Of a DNA stretch of 64,000 bases, positions 27,459 to 37,464 are shown in pieces (positions within the stretch are counted from its first letter, which is position 1; each line of letters begins with the position of its first letter). The position numbers were made by a program, and so were the translations under genes. Origin of the DNA: Microbulbifer sp. MKSA007 (lineage in GTDB: Bacteria; Pseudomonadota; Gammaproteobacteria; Pseudomonadales; Cellvibrionaceae); assembly GCA_032615215.1 (NCBI GenBank), contig CP128433.1, positions 4,076,501-4,140,500 of the forward strand. Direction: 5' to 3'. The notes beneath the pieces are model-generated. The model saw nothing but the letters and a program-made list of their open reading frames with translations. It did not search any database and was not told the DNA's origin.

Positions 27459-28267
27459 TTACTTTTCTTCGTCTTTCCACTGAACCGCTACCGCATTGCT
27501 GTAGCGCGTATCGACGCTGACAACTTTTTGCAAGTGCGGCGCCAGTACACCCCGACTCAAATACAGAAAACGGTGTACCCGCTCCAATAAAGCATCATGG
27601 CCAAGTTTTAATTCAATTCCCGACACTAACTCCAGATGCCAACCGCTTAGGTCGTCAAATGACAACCGCTTAACCTCCATATCCCGCGTGGTCAGTAACC
27701 CCGCAAGCGCGCGGTATTGCAGCATAATCCGCTCTACCAATTCTTCATCCCCGGCAAGCTCGGGCAGGGACTGAACCCCCATATGTGACGGACGCGGCAG
27801 CAGATCCCCACTCGCTACCAACAATTTATCTTTACCCCAGGTCGCGAGAGGTTGTGCTTCAGTGATATCAACCTCAACACCCTTCGGCCAACGCCTGCTC
27901 ACCGAGGCGGAAGTAATCCAGGGGTTAGACAGTAATGTCTGCTGCATCGCCTGAATGTCCGCTGAAAAAAGCCCGCTTTCAAGTGAGGAAGAAGCACCTC
28001 TCTTAACTCTTCTTCAGTTACCGCATTAAAAGCCCCGCGTACTTCAACTTGCTCCAGGGCATCAACATTACTCAACTCAACCGATGGCACCCATCGCCAT
28101 AACCAAACTGCACCATAGAGCAAAGCACTAAAGCCTGCGAACATCACCAATAAAAAAAACACCGCTTCCAGTTCAGACGAAGCTTCTCGGGATCATCGGT
28201 TCCAAGAGGGCTCGCTCCGCGAGCTGTCTTTTTTTCTCCCGGCTGATTTCGTTCCAGCTCCTTTCAC
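27459..28267 (-). CDS. ftsQ: Cell division protein FtsQ, reading frame disrupted in this sequence
   Basis: Bitopic divisome protein linking FtsA-side and FtsLB-side components. Visible are a membrane segment (MFFLLVMFAGFSALLYG), a POTRA beginning VEVRGAFNAVTEEEL, and the FtsQ beta domain to the stop at 27459. The frame breaks at a minus-strand T6 run (plus A6, 27965-27970). One added base gives AGFFSADIQAMQQTLL. The N-terminus is also damaged: from GTG 28267 the frame meets TGA after SEPSWNR. A compensating pair of indels (extra C near the AACC, missing G before GTG 28162) would give a basic segment DDPEKLRLNWKR before the membrane helix. The repaired length is about 269 residues. Start and N-terminal sequence are therefore tentative. 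Confidence 0.82.
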
Positions 28268-28274
28268 TAGCTAC

Positions 28275-29738
28275 TTAGCCCTCGCCGCTGCGCTCGCCCA
28301 AGCGCCAATCAGCCAACCTTTGCGAAAGTGCTCCGACGTTGCCAGCTCCCTGGGTCAGGACAATATCACCTGGCTCCAACAGATCAGCTAATACCGGGGG
28401 AACCTGATCGATAGTTTCCATAAAAATCGGATCTACCTGTCCCCTGTTGCGTAAACTTCGCGCAAGCGTTCTGCCATCGGCACCGGCAATTGGCGCTTCA
28501 CCCGCACTGTATACATCCAGCAAAATCAACTTATCCACTTCAGAGAGGACCTGAACAAAGTCTTCAAACAAGTCCCGTGTACGGGTATAACGGTGGGGCT
28601 GATAAATCATTACCAAGCGACGATCCGGCCAGCCATCTCGAACTGTCTTTACAGTAGCGGCTACCTCACGTGGGTGGTGGCCGTAGTCATCTACCAACAT
28701 CACCTTATCAGCTTCGGTATCATCGCTAACGGCATAATCACCGTAGATCTGGAATCGACGACCAACGCCCTGGAAGCCTATTAGACCTTGGCGAATTGCT
28801 TCATCACTAACGCCTTCATCACTAGCTACAGCAATTGCTGCAGTCGCATTGAGAACATTGTGAATACCCGGTGTATTCACAGAAACCTGCAATAGATCAC
28901 CTTTGGGTCTCTGTACCGTGAAATGGCTGCGCAGAGGTTCCTGCTTTACTTCAACGATGCGGTAGTCATTACCCTCATCAAATCCATAGGTCAGAACCGG
29001 GCGGGAAAACTTGGGGATGACTTCCTGAACATTGGTATCATCCCCGCAAACTACCGCCAGACCGTAAAATGGCAGGTTGTGTACAAAATCAATAAAGATC
29101 TGTTTCACCTTTTCGAAGTCGCCACCATAAGTTTCCATATGGTCCGCATCGATATTGGTAATCACCGTCACCATCGGCTGTAAGTGAATAAAAGACGCAT
29201 CGCTCTCATCAGCTTCAGCCACTAGATAGCGACTTTCGCCCAAGGCAGCATTGGCACCGGCAGCGTTGACCAGGCCACCGATAACAAAGGTCGGATCTTT
29301 TTTATCTGCTGCAAAGATTGAGGCGATTAAGCTGGTCGTGGTGGTCTTTCCGTGGGTTCCCGCCACAGCAATGCCATAGCGATAGCGCATCAGTTCACCG
29401 AGCATTTCGGCACGGCGTACAATAGGGATTCTCTTTTCTCTCGCTTCAATCAGCTCCGGGTTATCGCCATGTACGGCAGAGGAGTTAACAACAACATCAA
29501 CGCCGCGAACATTTTCCTCGCTGTGTCCGATTTGGACCTTAACCCCTAATTTGCGCAATCTATCAGTAACCGCAGATTCACGCAGGTCAGAACCTGAGAC
29601 TTCGTAGCCCTGGTTCTGCAATACCTCTGCAATGCCGCTCATACCGGCACCACCGATCCCAATAAAGTGGATACGGCGGATACGGCGCATGGCCGGTACC
29701 GCATAACTTTTATCTTCGTTTGTCCGCACTGAAGACAT
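28275..29738 (-). CDS. murC: UDP-N-acetylmuramate--L-alanine ligase MurC
   Basis: ATP-dependent ligase adding L-Ala to UDP-MurNAc, the first step in building the stem peptide. From ATG 29738 (MSSVRTNEDKS; AAGG upstream) it has 487 residues. The N-terminal UDP-binding motif is HFIGIGGAGMSGIAEVL, the ATP loop GTHGKTTTTSLIA, and the central motif DDYGHHPREV. ftsQ follows 7 bases later, with no ddlB in between. Confidence 0.96.
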   Translation of the reverse strand: MSSVRTNEDKSYAVPAMRRIRRIHFIGIGGAGMSGIAEVLQNQGYEVSGSDLRESAVTDRLRKLGVKVQIGHSEENVRGVDVVVNSSAVHGDNPELIEAREKRIPIVRRAEMLGELMRYRYGIAVAGTHGKTTTTSLIASIFAADKKDPTFVIGGLVNAAGANAALGESRYLVAEADESDASFIHLQPMVTVITNIDADHMETYGGDFEKVKQIFIDFVHNLPFYGLAVVCGDDTNVQEVIPKFSRPVLTYGFDEGNDYRIVEVKQEPLRSHFTVQRPKGDLLQVSVNTPGIHNVLNATAAIAVASDEGVSDEAIRQGLIGFQGVGRRFQIYGDYAVSDDTEADKVMLVDDYGHHPREVAATVKTVRDGWPDRRLVMIYQPHRYTRTRDLFEDFVQVLSEVDKLILLDVYSAGEAPIAGADGRTLARSLRNRGQVDPIFMETIDQVPPVLADLLEPGDIVLTQGAGNVGALSQRLADWRLGERSGEG

Positions 29739-29767
29739 TACTTTAACCTTCGTCCACTTATTCTGTG

Positions 29768-30865
29768 TTACCTGGCCGAGGCCAGCTCTTCTCTGCAAGC
29801 GTTAACCACTTGCTCAGTCGCATCAGTTTTTGCCGCGCGCCGCGCGGAGGTCGCCATTTGCAATAGTTTCTGACGATCTTCTAACAGGCTTTGTAACAAG
29901 CCGGATAACTTCTGCTCGTCCATTTCCCGCTGCTGCATAACAATCGCTCCGCCAGCATTTTGCAACCACTCGCCATTACGCGTTTGATGATCATCAATTG
30001 CAAAGGGGAAAGGCACCATGATTGCACCGACTCCCGCCGCTGAAATTTCAGAAACAGTCAAAGCCCCGGAACGGCAAATAATCAGGTCCGCAGAGCGGTA
30101 GGCCTCAGCCATATCCGCAATAAAAGGGAGCACCTCAGCTTCTACTGCCGCCTCTTTATAGGCGTCTTTGGCAGCCTGAAGGTGGCGCTCTCCAGCCTGG
30201 TGGACCACTACCGGGCGCAGGGAGGGTTTCAGCAATGCGATTGCCTTAGGAACCAGTTCATTAATTGCTACAGCACCGAGACTACCGCCCAATACCAAAA
30301 GGCGCAGAGACGACTGGCTGCCAATTCGTGTTTCTGGCTCAGGCAATTCTGCAATTTCTTTGCGCACTGGATTACCCACCTGCCTGGCACCGGGTAACCC
30401 ACTGGGAAATGCTTCAAGCACTTGGCTGGAAATCCGCGCTAACAAGCGGTTTGTCGTTCCGGCAACAGCATTTTGCTCGTGAATAATCAACGGTATCCCC
30501 CTGAGACGGGCTGCAACGCCCCCTGGGCCGGTCGCAAAGCCGCCAAAGCCGAGTACTGCATCAGGTTGTACCTGCTTAACAACTGTCCTGGCCTGAGCAA
30601 TTGCCCGCAAAATTTGCAACGGGGCTTTAAGTAAGGCCAACTTTCCCTTCCCCCGAATACCCTCCACTTTAATGCAGTGCAAAGGAATATTCGCCGCAGG
30701 TATTAAACGGGATTCAATCCCACGGGCAGTACCTAACCACTCGACAACAGCTCCCTGCTCTTGCAACGCTTTAGCCACAGCCAACGCTGGGAACACATGA
30801 CCGCCGGTACCACCGGCCATCAGCAAAAACTTCTTTCCAGAAAAACGCTTATTTACTTCAGACAT
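29768..30865 (-). CDS. murG: UDP-GlcNAc:lipid I N-acetylglucosaminyltransferase MurG
   Basis: Peripheral membrane GT28 transferase converting lipid I to lipid II. 365 residues from the ATG at 30865, which overlaps the ftsW stop (TGATG). The N-terminal GGTGGHVFPALA loop, HEQNAVAGTTNR, and the C-terminal donor-site ICRSGALTVSEI and PFPFAIDDHQTRNG motifs are present. Confidence 0.96.
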   Translation of the reverse strand: MSEVNKRFSGKKFLLMAGGTGGHVFPALAVAKALQEQGAVVEWLGTARGIESRLIPAANIPLHCIKVEGIRGKGKLALLKAPLQILRAIAQARTVVKQVQPDAVLGFGGFATGPGGVAARLRGIPLIIHEQNAVAGTTNRLLARISSQVLEAFPSGLPGARQVGNPVRKEIAELPEPETRIGSQSSLRLLVLGGSLGAVAINELVPKAIALLKPSLRPVVVHQAGERHLQAAKDAYKEAAVEAEVLPFIADMAEAYRSADLIICRSGALTVSEISAAGVGAIMVPFPFAIDDHQTRNGEWLQNAGGAIVMQQREMDEQKLSGLLQSLLEDRQKLLQMATSARRAAKTDATEQVVNACREELASAR

Positions 30866-32087
30866 CAAACCGTTTCTCCGTTGCTGCCCTTCACACTGAA
30901 CTTGGTTGAATGGAATATTGGCAGCTGACGCAAAAGCTCAAGCCCCCCGCTTCCGTTTTCAGCAGGCTCTTTTAGTTCAGCCCGAATCCGCATCGCCAAG
31001 CCAAGTAATGCACAACATACAATCAGGCTGCTGCCACCAGAGCTGACAAATGGCAGCGTTAGCCCTTTAGTCGGCAACAGGCCTGAAGCAACGCCCATAT
31101 TCACGAAAGCTTGTCCTGCCAATAGCACTGCCATACCAAAAGCTAGAAGTGCAACGAAAAATTTCTCCTGCACCAGGGCCTCTTTTACCAGGCGGAGCAG
31201 TGAGTAGGTGAGAACAACAAAAAGCCCTACCAGCACTACGCCACCCAACATTCCCCATTCCTCTGCCAGAATGGCAAAAATAAAATCCGTATGAGCCTCA
31301 GGCAGATAAAACAGTTTCTGCACACTATTGCCCAAACCAACTCCAAACCACTCTCCGCGACCAAATGCAATCAGGGACTGGGTAAGTTGGTAGCCACTGG
31401 CAAACTGATCCCCCCAAGGATCCAGAAACGTCAGCAATCGCTGTAAGCGATAGGGACTCATCAGTGCCATTAACGCCAGTCCACTCGCAGCCGCAGCTAC
31501 CAATAAAAAAGTATGGGGGAGGCGCGCTCCCGCCAAAAAAACCATTGCCAGCACGGTGCCTGAAATTACAACCACCGAACCGAAGTCCGGCTGTAAAAGC
31601 AGTAACAGAGCAACCGTTGCGAGAATCACCACTGGCACCATAAAGCTGGTCCAATGGCGTAGTTGCTTATTTCGACGTGTTAAAAAACTGGCAAAAAAAC
31701 TAGCAGACAGAACTTAGCCACTTCCGCGGGTTGCACAGTTATGCCTGCAAATACCAGCCAACGCCGGCTACCGTTCACCTCCCGTCCAATCCCCGGCACA
31801 AGCACTGCAATCAATAACAGGCAAGCAAACAGTAATAATGGCCAGGACAGTCGCGACCAAATTGACAGGGGAATCTGACTAACGACAAATCCAGCTAATC
31901 CGCCAACCATCAAAAAAGCCAAATGACGCCTGAGGAAATACCAGGGGTCACCATAAATATCCGTAGCGAAGGCGATAGATGCTGAAGCAACCATCACCAC
32001 ACCGATGCTAGCCAGAACCAGAACACTGAGTAGCAGCAGCCCATCCTGCCATTCACTACCTTGAGCCTTGATAACCTGGGCACTCAA
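30865..32087 (-). CDS. ftsW: SEDS glycosyltransferase FtsW, one-base frameshift in this sequence
   Basis: Polytopic septal peptidoglycan polymerase that works with FtsI; essential. Start is TTG 32087, overlapping the murD stop. The frame breaks after VAKFCLLVF in a minus-strand T7 run (plus A7, 31693-31699). One added base gives FASFLTRRNKQLRHWTSF and joins the second frame with LLLLQPDFGSVVVI, the SEDS catalytic Asp region, for 407 residues. Later motifs such as AILAEEWGMLGG and PFVSSGGSSL are standard. A homopolymer deletion in the sequence is inferred. Confidence 0.92.
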
Positions 32088-33466
32088 AGGGAGTCACCAG
32101 CGGTATCGCATAATTCCAGAACGGCCTGGCGAAAATCATCACCGCGGGCTTCAAAGTTCTGGTACATATCAAAGCTGGCACATGCCGGTGATAACAATAC
32201 ATAGTCACCGCCATTGGCTAATTGTCTGGCCTCAACGACGGCCTCTGCCATTGTGCTAGCCCTGCGAATCTCACACAGGCCATCAAAGACACCTGCTATT
32301 TTGTCTCCATCTACACCGATACAAACCAGAGCCCGGAGTGCTCTTGCACTTTTCCGTAAGGGGGCAAAATCAGCACCCTTGCCATCCCCTCCAGCAATAA
32401 GCACTATTTTACTGGTTGCCGTAGCCAAGCCATCCAATGCCGCCTGGGTTGCTCCTACATTGGTGCCTTTTGAATCGTTAACATAAACAACATCTTCAAA
32501 ATCAGCCACGCGCTCACAGCGATGTTTCAACCCGCGAAAGTTGCGTAAAACTTTTAGCATCGCCTCAGTGGGCAGGTCCAGTGCATAGCCCATTGCCAGG
32601 GCTGCCAAACCATTGGCAATATTATGCTTACCCACCATAGCCAAATCGGCCACAGGCATTAAAACTTCTGTGCCTCGAGCCAACCAGTTCTGCCCCTCAT
32701 GCAAGCGCAGGCCAAACTGATTGAGATCCGGCTGATCAAGCCCAAAACTCCACTCCCGTCTCTCTCGGGAAAGAGGCCCCTGGGATAAAGGGTCCGCGCG
32801 ATTTATCACGAACTGATCCGCTCCGCGATAAATACGCTGCTTGGCCCGGTGGTACTCCACCATACTGGGGTAGCGGTCCATATGGTCCGCGCTCATATTT
32901 AAAATGGTGGCTACAGTAGGCGCCAGCGAGTAGGTGGTTTCCAATTGAAAACTGGAAAGCTCCAAAACAAAGATGTCCGGCAGAGGTTTCTCAAGCAAAT
33001 CCAGCACCGGTACACCGATATTGCCACCCACATCAACTATCAGCCCCGCTTCTTCAACCATCTCCCCCAGGAGTGTGGTCACTGTACTCTTTCCGTTGGA
33101 GCCGGTGATCGCGGCGAGCTTTGCTGTCGACTGCATCCGAGTCAGAGCCTGGGCAAATAACTCAATATCCCCAACCACAGGAATCCCATCCGCAATCGCC
33201 TGCTGCAATACGGGTTCAGCAAGCGCAACTCCGGGGCTGGCAATAATCAAGCTCGCCGCGAGTATTGTCCCCGGGCGCAATGGACCTGTTTCCACCGCAA
33301 CCTCTGGGAACTCCTGACGAAAAGCTTCGAGCCCCGGCGGGTTATCGCGACTGTCTGCCACGACCGGCGTATGGCCGTGACGCAGCAGGTAGCGCACCAC
33401 CGACTTTCCGGTAGCGCCAAGACCTATTACCACTTTCTGCTGTGAAGAAGTCGCGATCAGGCTCAT
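32084..33466 (-). CDS. murD: UDP-N-acetylmuramoylalanine--D-glutamate ligase MurD
   Basis: Adds D-Glu to UDP-MurNAc-L-Ala. 460 residues. N-terminal VIGLGATGKSVV, ATP loop ITGSNGKSTVTTL (about residue 117), SSFQLE, NMSADHMDRY, and VYVNDSKGTNVGAT with the C-terminal DKGADF-type loop are all present. It lies 8 bases downstream of mraY and overlaps the ftsW start by 4 bases, so translation is coupled. Confidence 0.96.
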   Translation of the reverse strand: MSLIATSSQQKVVIGLGATGKSVVRYLLRHGHTPVVADSRDNPPGLEAFRQEFPEVAVETGPLRPGTILAASLIIASPGVALAEPVLQQAIADGIPVVGDIELFAQALTRMQSTAKLAAITGSNGKSTVTTLLGEMVEEAGLIVDVGGNIGVPVLDLLEKPLPDIFVLELSSFQLETTYSLAPTVATILNMSADHMDRYPSMVEYHRAKQRIYRGADQFVINRADPLSQGPLSRERREWSFGLDQPDLNQFGLRLHEGQNWLARGTEVLMPVADLAMVGKHNIANGLAALAMGYALDLPTEAMLKVLRNFRGLKHRCERVADFEDVVYVNDSKGTNVGATQAALDGLATATSKIVLIAGGDGKGADFAPLRKSARALRALVCIGVDGDKIAGVFDGLCEIRRASTMAEAVVEARQLANGGDYVLLSPACASFDMYQNFEARGDDFRQAVLELCDTAGDSL

Positions 33467-33474
33467 TTATCTAT

Positions 33475-34560
33475 TTATCGAATTTTCAGTGTTGCCAAAC
33501 CAGCCAAGACCAGAATGACGGTAATAATCCAAAAGCGCACAATGACTCGGGGCTCCGGCCACCCTTTTAACTCAAAGTGGTGGTGCAGAGGCGCCATGCG
33601 AAAAATTCTCTTCCCCGTTAATTTAAAGGATGCCACCTGCAAAATTACGGAAACCGTCTCCATCACAAACACACCACCCATGATGAACAGAATAATTTCA
33701 TGACGGGTAATTACCGCAATAATTCCCAGCGCCGCCCCCAGTGCCAGAGCGCCCACGTCCCCCATAAACACCTGGGCCGGATAAGTGTTAAACCATAAGA
33801 ACCCAAGTCCGGCACCACCGAGAGCAGCGCAGAACACCGCCAACTCCCCAGCTCCTGGAATTGCGGGAATATGCAGGTAGTCAGCAAATTCCATATGGCC
33901 GGATAAATAAGCAATCACCCCAAGTGCTCCACCCACCATCACAGTAGGCATAATCGCCAAGCCATCGAGGCCATCAGTCAGGTTAACCGCGTTACTGGAG
34001 CCAACAACGACAAAGTAGGTCAGCAATATAAAAGATATCGGTCCCAGGTTTATCGCAACATCTTTAAAAAAGGGAACAAAAAACTGGGTCTCTGCCGGGC
34101 TTGAAGCACTCATATACAGATAAATAGCTGCACCCAACCCGGCAACGGATTGCCAGAAATATTTCCAGCGAGCAATAAGGCCACGGGGGTTTTTATAAAC
34201 GACTTTTTTATAGTCATCCACGAAGCCCACAGCACCGAAAACAAAGGTAACTAATAAAGTAACCCACACGTAACGATTGCTGAGGTCAGACCAGAGTAGG
34301 GCTGAGGCAAAAATTGAGGCGAGAATCAAGGTGCCGCCCATAGTCGGGGTGCCAGATTTACTCAAATGGCTTTGTGGACCATCATCGCGAACAGCCTGCC
34401 CCACCTGTAAATGGTTCAACCAGTGAATCATGCGCGGACCCACAAGTAATGAAATACCCAGAGCCGTCAAAGCAGCAAGAATTGCGCGCACTGTCAGGTA
34501 GTTAAATACCGAAAATCCGCTGACATGTTGTTGTAATAGCTCCGCTAGCCAAAGCAGCAT
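33475..34560 (-). CDS. mraY: Phospho-MurNAc-pentapeptide transferase MraY
   Basis: Integral membrane enzyme making lipid I from UDP-MurNAc-pentapeptide and undecaprenyl phosphate. 361 residues with about ten membrane segments. Catalytic Asp pair in FVDDYKKV, NLTDGLDGLA, the FMGDVGALALG motif, and APLHHHFELKGWPE are seen. The start overlaps the murF stop by one base (TAATG). Confidence 0.97.
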   Translation of the reverse strand: MLLWLAELLQQHVSGFSVFNYLTVRAILAALTALGISLLVGPRMIHWLNHLQVGQAVRDDGPQSHLSKSGTPTMGGTLILASIFASALLWSDLSNRYVWVTLLVTFVFGAVGFVDDYKKVVYKNPRGLIARWKYFWQSVAGLGAAIYLYMSASSPAETQFFVPFFKDVAINLGPISFILLTYFVVVGSSNAVNLTDGLDGLAIMPTVMVGGALGVIAYLSGHMEFADYLHIPAIPGAGELAVFCAALGGAGLGFLWFNTYPAQVFMGDVGALALGAALGIIAVITRHEIILFIMGGVFVMETVSVILQVASFKLTGKRIFRMAPLHHHFELKGWPEPRVIVRFWIITVILVLAGLATLKIR

Positions 34561-35939
34561 TACTTCTCCCCTCTGCTATTGCCAAGCAGTGCCTGCGCTA
34601 CCAATTCCATACGGGCGCTGCGTGATCCTTTAACCAAAACTGTGGTTTGTTCATCCAATTGTTGAGCGAGAGCAGTAACCAGGGGTTCTCTCTCGCGATA
34701 ATTGCGCAGCGACTCTTGCCTCCCCGCAGAAAAGGCCATGCTGGCGGCAGTACCCAGCGGCCCCAAGGTAAACAGCGCATCCAAGCCCCGCTCTCGTGCC
34801 AAAGCTCCAACGCTTCTATGCATTTCCTCCGCGTCCGGCCCCAACTCGGCCATATCCCCCAGCACCAGAATTTTTTTACCTGAACGCTGTGACAGCAAGT
34901 CAATGGCCGCACCTACTGAGCCCGGGTTCGCGTTGTAACTGTCATCGATAACGGTTGCACCGGCTATACCTGCCTGCTCCTGCAAGCGCCCAGCAACCCC
35001 CGTCACCGTGTTAAGTCCGCTGATTATTTCCACCGCAGGTATTCCCGCAGCAAAAGCACATCCAGCAGCAACGAGAGCGTTGTGAACGTTGTGCTCACCA
35101 AGCAATTTCAGGCTAACAGGGTGGGCAACGCCTTCAATTACCAAGTCAAATGAAGGGCAACCGTTAGGGTTCAATACAATATTATCCGCATGGATAGCAC
35201 ACTCATTGGATAAGCCAATACCCAGAGTCTTTACCCCTTCGGGCATATTCTCCAACCAGTAATTCGCATAGCCATCATCGGTATTGATCACCGCCGTCGC
35301 CGATACATCCAAACTGGTATAAATTTGGCCCTTGGCTTTTGCAATAGCATCAACAGAGCCAAAGCCCTCGACATGCGCTGGCATTACGTTATTTACCGCC
35401 GTCACCTGCGGCTTGCCGATACTACACAGGTAGCCAATATCGTCAGGGCCGTTAGCTCCCATTTCGAGAATCAACACATCGTGTTGCGCTGTCAGCCCAA
35501 ACAAAGTCATGGGTAAACCGAACTGGTTGTTCAGGTTTCCCTCGGTTACGCAGGGTGTATGACTCTGGGAAAAAATTGCAGACAGCATCTCTTTAACAGT
35601 GGTTTTACCGCAGGACCCTGTGATCGCCACAACCGGACCGTCAAACTGCTCACGACACAGTAAGCCAATTTGTCCCAATGCGACCGTCGTATCTTCAACG
35701 CGCCACTGCGGTAAACTGCAACTGGGTACTTCACGATCGACGACCAATCCCAATACCTGGCCATCCAGCTCACCGACAAAGTCGTGAGCATCAAAATTTT
35801 CGCCAACCAGAGCAACAAATAAAGATTTGGGGTCCAGCTCGCGGGTATCCGTACAAACCAGTTCAAACTCCACAGAGCCATTGATTAACTCACCACCAAA
35901 ACGGCTTTGCAGTTGCTGCAACGTAAGGGAATTAATCAC
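34560..35939 (-). CDS. murF: UDP-MurNAc-tripeptide--D-alanyl-D-alanine ligase MurF
   Basis: Adds D-Ala-D-Ala to complete the pentapeptide precursor. 459 residues from GTG 35939, which lies inside the last codons of murE (GTGATTAA) with AAGGAG upstream; a longer frame to 36038 would run inside murE. ATP loop ITGSCGKTTVKEM, EMGANGPDDI, and DDSYNANPGSV motifs are present. Confidence 0.95.
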   Translation of the reverse strand: MINSLTLQQLQSRFGGELINGSVEFELVCTDTRELDPKSLFVALVGENFDAHDFVGELDGQVLGLVVDREVPSCSLPQWRVEDTTVALGQIGLLCREQFDGPVVAITGSCGKTTVKEMLSAIFSQSHTPCVTEGNLNNQFGLPMTLFGLTAQHDVLILEMGANGPDDIGYLCSIGKPQVTAVNNVMPAHVEGFGSVDAIAKAKGQIYTSLDVSATAVINTDDGYANYWLENMPEGVKTLGIGLSNECAIHADNIVLNPNGCPSFDLVIEGVAHPVSLKLLGEHNVHNALVAAGCAFAAGIPAVEIISGLNTVTGVAGRLQEQAGIAGATVIDDSYNANPGSVGAAIDLLSQRSGKKILVLGDMAELGPDAEEMHRSVGALARERGLDALFTLGPLGTAASMAFSAGRQESLRNYREREPLVTALAQQLDEQTTVLVKGSRSARMELVAQALLGNSRGEK

Positions 35940-37464
35940 CTTGGCTCTCCTTGCCTTCACTTGACTGGCCCGGTTCATCCACGCGGGCTTTGAGAGCTGC
36001 AGCAGCTTGCTCACGATCGCAGAAGTGAATTTTTTCACTGCCGATAATTTGGTAATTCTCGTGCCCTTTACCGGCGATCAATACAATATCCCCCGGTTGG
36101 GCTGCAGATACCGTCTGAGATATCGCTGTCGCGCGATCAATTTCAACTTCGATATTACTGGCAGCCCCTTCGAGAATATCGTCGATAATTTTTTGTGGCT
36201 CCTCGCTACGCGGATTATCGCTAGTCACAATGGCACGGTCCGCCATCTCGGAGGCAATACGCCCCATCGCCGCGCGCTTACCCGTATCCCGGTCACCGCC
36301 ACAACCAAAAACACACCACAAATTACCGCGACAGTAAGGGCGCGCTGCGGCTAAAGCCGCGCGAAGAGCATCTGGTGTATGGGCATAATCCACCAATACA
36401 CCCACATCATCGGAACCCTCAACCAGGACACGCTCCATACGCCCCGGTACCGCTTTAATAGTGGGGAAAGCGGCAAGAATATCTTCAAAAGGCATGCCCT
36501 CTGCCGCTGCAGCAGCTACGACAGCCAAGGCATTGTGAATATTAAAATCGCCGATTAAGGGTGCGTGCAGCTCACCGCTGCCCCAGGGGGAATTAAGTTT
36601 TACAGAAAAACCGCGCTCATGGCGACGCAGATCAGCAACATATAAATCACCCGCCTGCAGCCCATAAGTAATAACGCGCAGGCCACGCAATTTGCAGCGC
36701 TCTGCCAACTGGGCGCCAAACGGATCATCCAGGTTAATGATTCCTCGCTTCAATTTAGGCAGTCCGAAAAGTTTCTCTTTGGCTGCGCCGTAAGCGGCCA
36801 TATTGCCGTGATAATCCAAATGATCGCGGCTCAAATTGGTAAAAATTGCCGTATCAAAAATCAGCCCATGCACACGTCCCTGAGAAAGGGAATGCGAAGA
36901 AACTTCCATTGCGGCAGCGGCAACGCCACTATCGCGATAATTTGCAAAGTCCGCTTGTAAACTCACCGGGTCAGGCGTTGTTAAACCCGTTTCCTGCAAT
37001 TCGATTTGGTTATCTTTCCAGACACCATTGCCGATGGTGCCTATCAATGCTGCACTGCCAAAGTGGCGAGCCAGTAATTGGGAAGTCAAATAGGCGCAAG
37101 TGGTTTTACCGTTAGTGCCAGTCACTCCAACCAAGTGCATTTCACCACTGGGATTACCGTGGAAGCGCGCGGCAATTTCCCCTACCCGCTTTGCCAGACC
37201 GGGAACACTGACCACCTGGATATCACCACGGCTTTTACATTCCAACTTGTCGCCGTCGGCAAGCACTACCGCAGCACCTGCAGTAATTGCCGCATCGATA
37301 TATTCCCGACCATCGACCACAGAACCGCGCAAGGCCATAAATGCATCGCCCGCTTTTATCTTGCGGCTATCCAGGGCAATACCAGTGACAGAAATATCGG
37401 GAATACCGGCGTATCCCGGCACTAATTCTTTGATAGAAACAGAATGTTGTTCGCGCTGACTCAC
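35932..37464 (-). CDS. murE: UDP-MurNAc-tripeptide synthetase MurE (meso-diaminopimelate)
   Basis: Adds the third residue of the peptidoglycan stem. 510 residues from a GTG that overlaps the ftsI stop (GTGA). ATP loop GVTGTNGKTTCAYL, VDYAHTPDAL, and the DNPR motif (TSDNPRSEEP), which selects meso-diaminopimelate and indicates Gram-negative-type peptidoglycan. It overlaps murF by 8 bases. Confidence 0.96.
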   Translation of the reverse strand: MSQREQHSVSIKELVPGYAGIPDISVTGIALDSRKIKAGDAFMALRGSVVDGREYIDAAITAGAAVVLADGDKLECKSRGDIQVVSVPGLAKRVGEIAARFHGNPSGEMHLVGVTGTNGKTTCAYLTSQLLARHFGSAALIGTIGNGVWKDNQIELQETGLTTPDPVSLQADFANYRDSGVAAAAMEVSSHSLSQGRVHGLIFDTAIFTNLSRDHLDYHGNMAAYGAAKEKLFGLPKLKRGIINLDDPFGAQLAERCKLRGLRVITYGLQAGDLYVADLRRHERGFSVKLNSPWGSGELHAPLIGDFNIHNALAVVAAAAAEGMPFEDILAAFPTIKAVPGRMERVLVEGSDDVGVLVDYAHTPDALRAALAAARPYCRGNLWCVFGCGGDRDTGKRAAMGRIASEMADRAIVTSDNPRSEEPQKIIDDILEGAASNIEVEIDRATAISQTVSAAQPGDIVLIAGKGHENYQIIGSEKIHFCDREQAAAALKARVDEPGQSSEGKESQGD

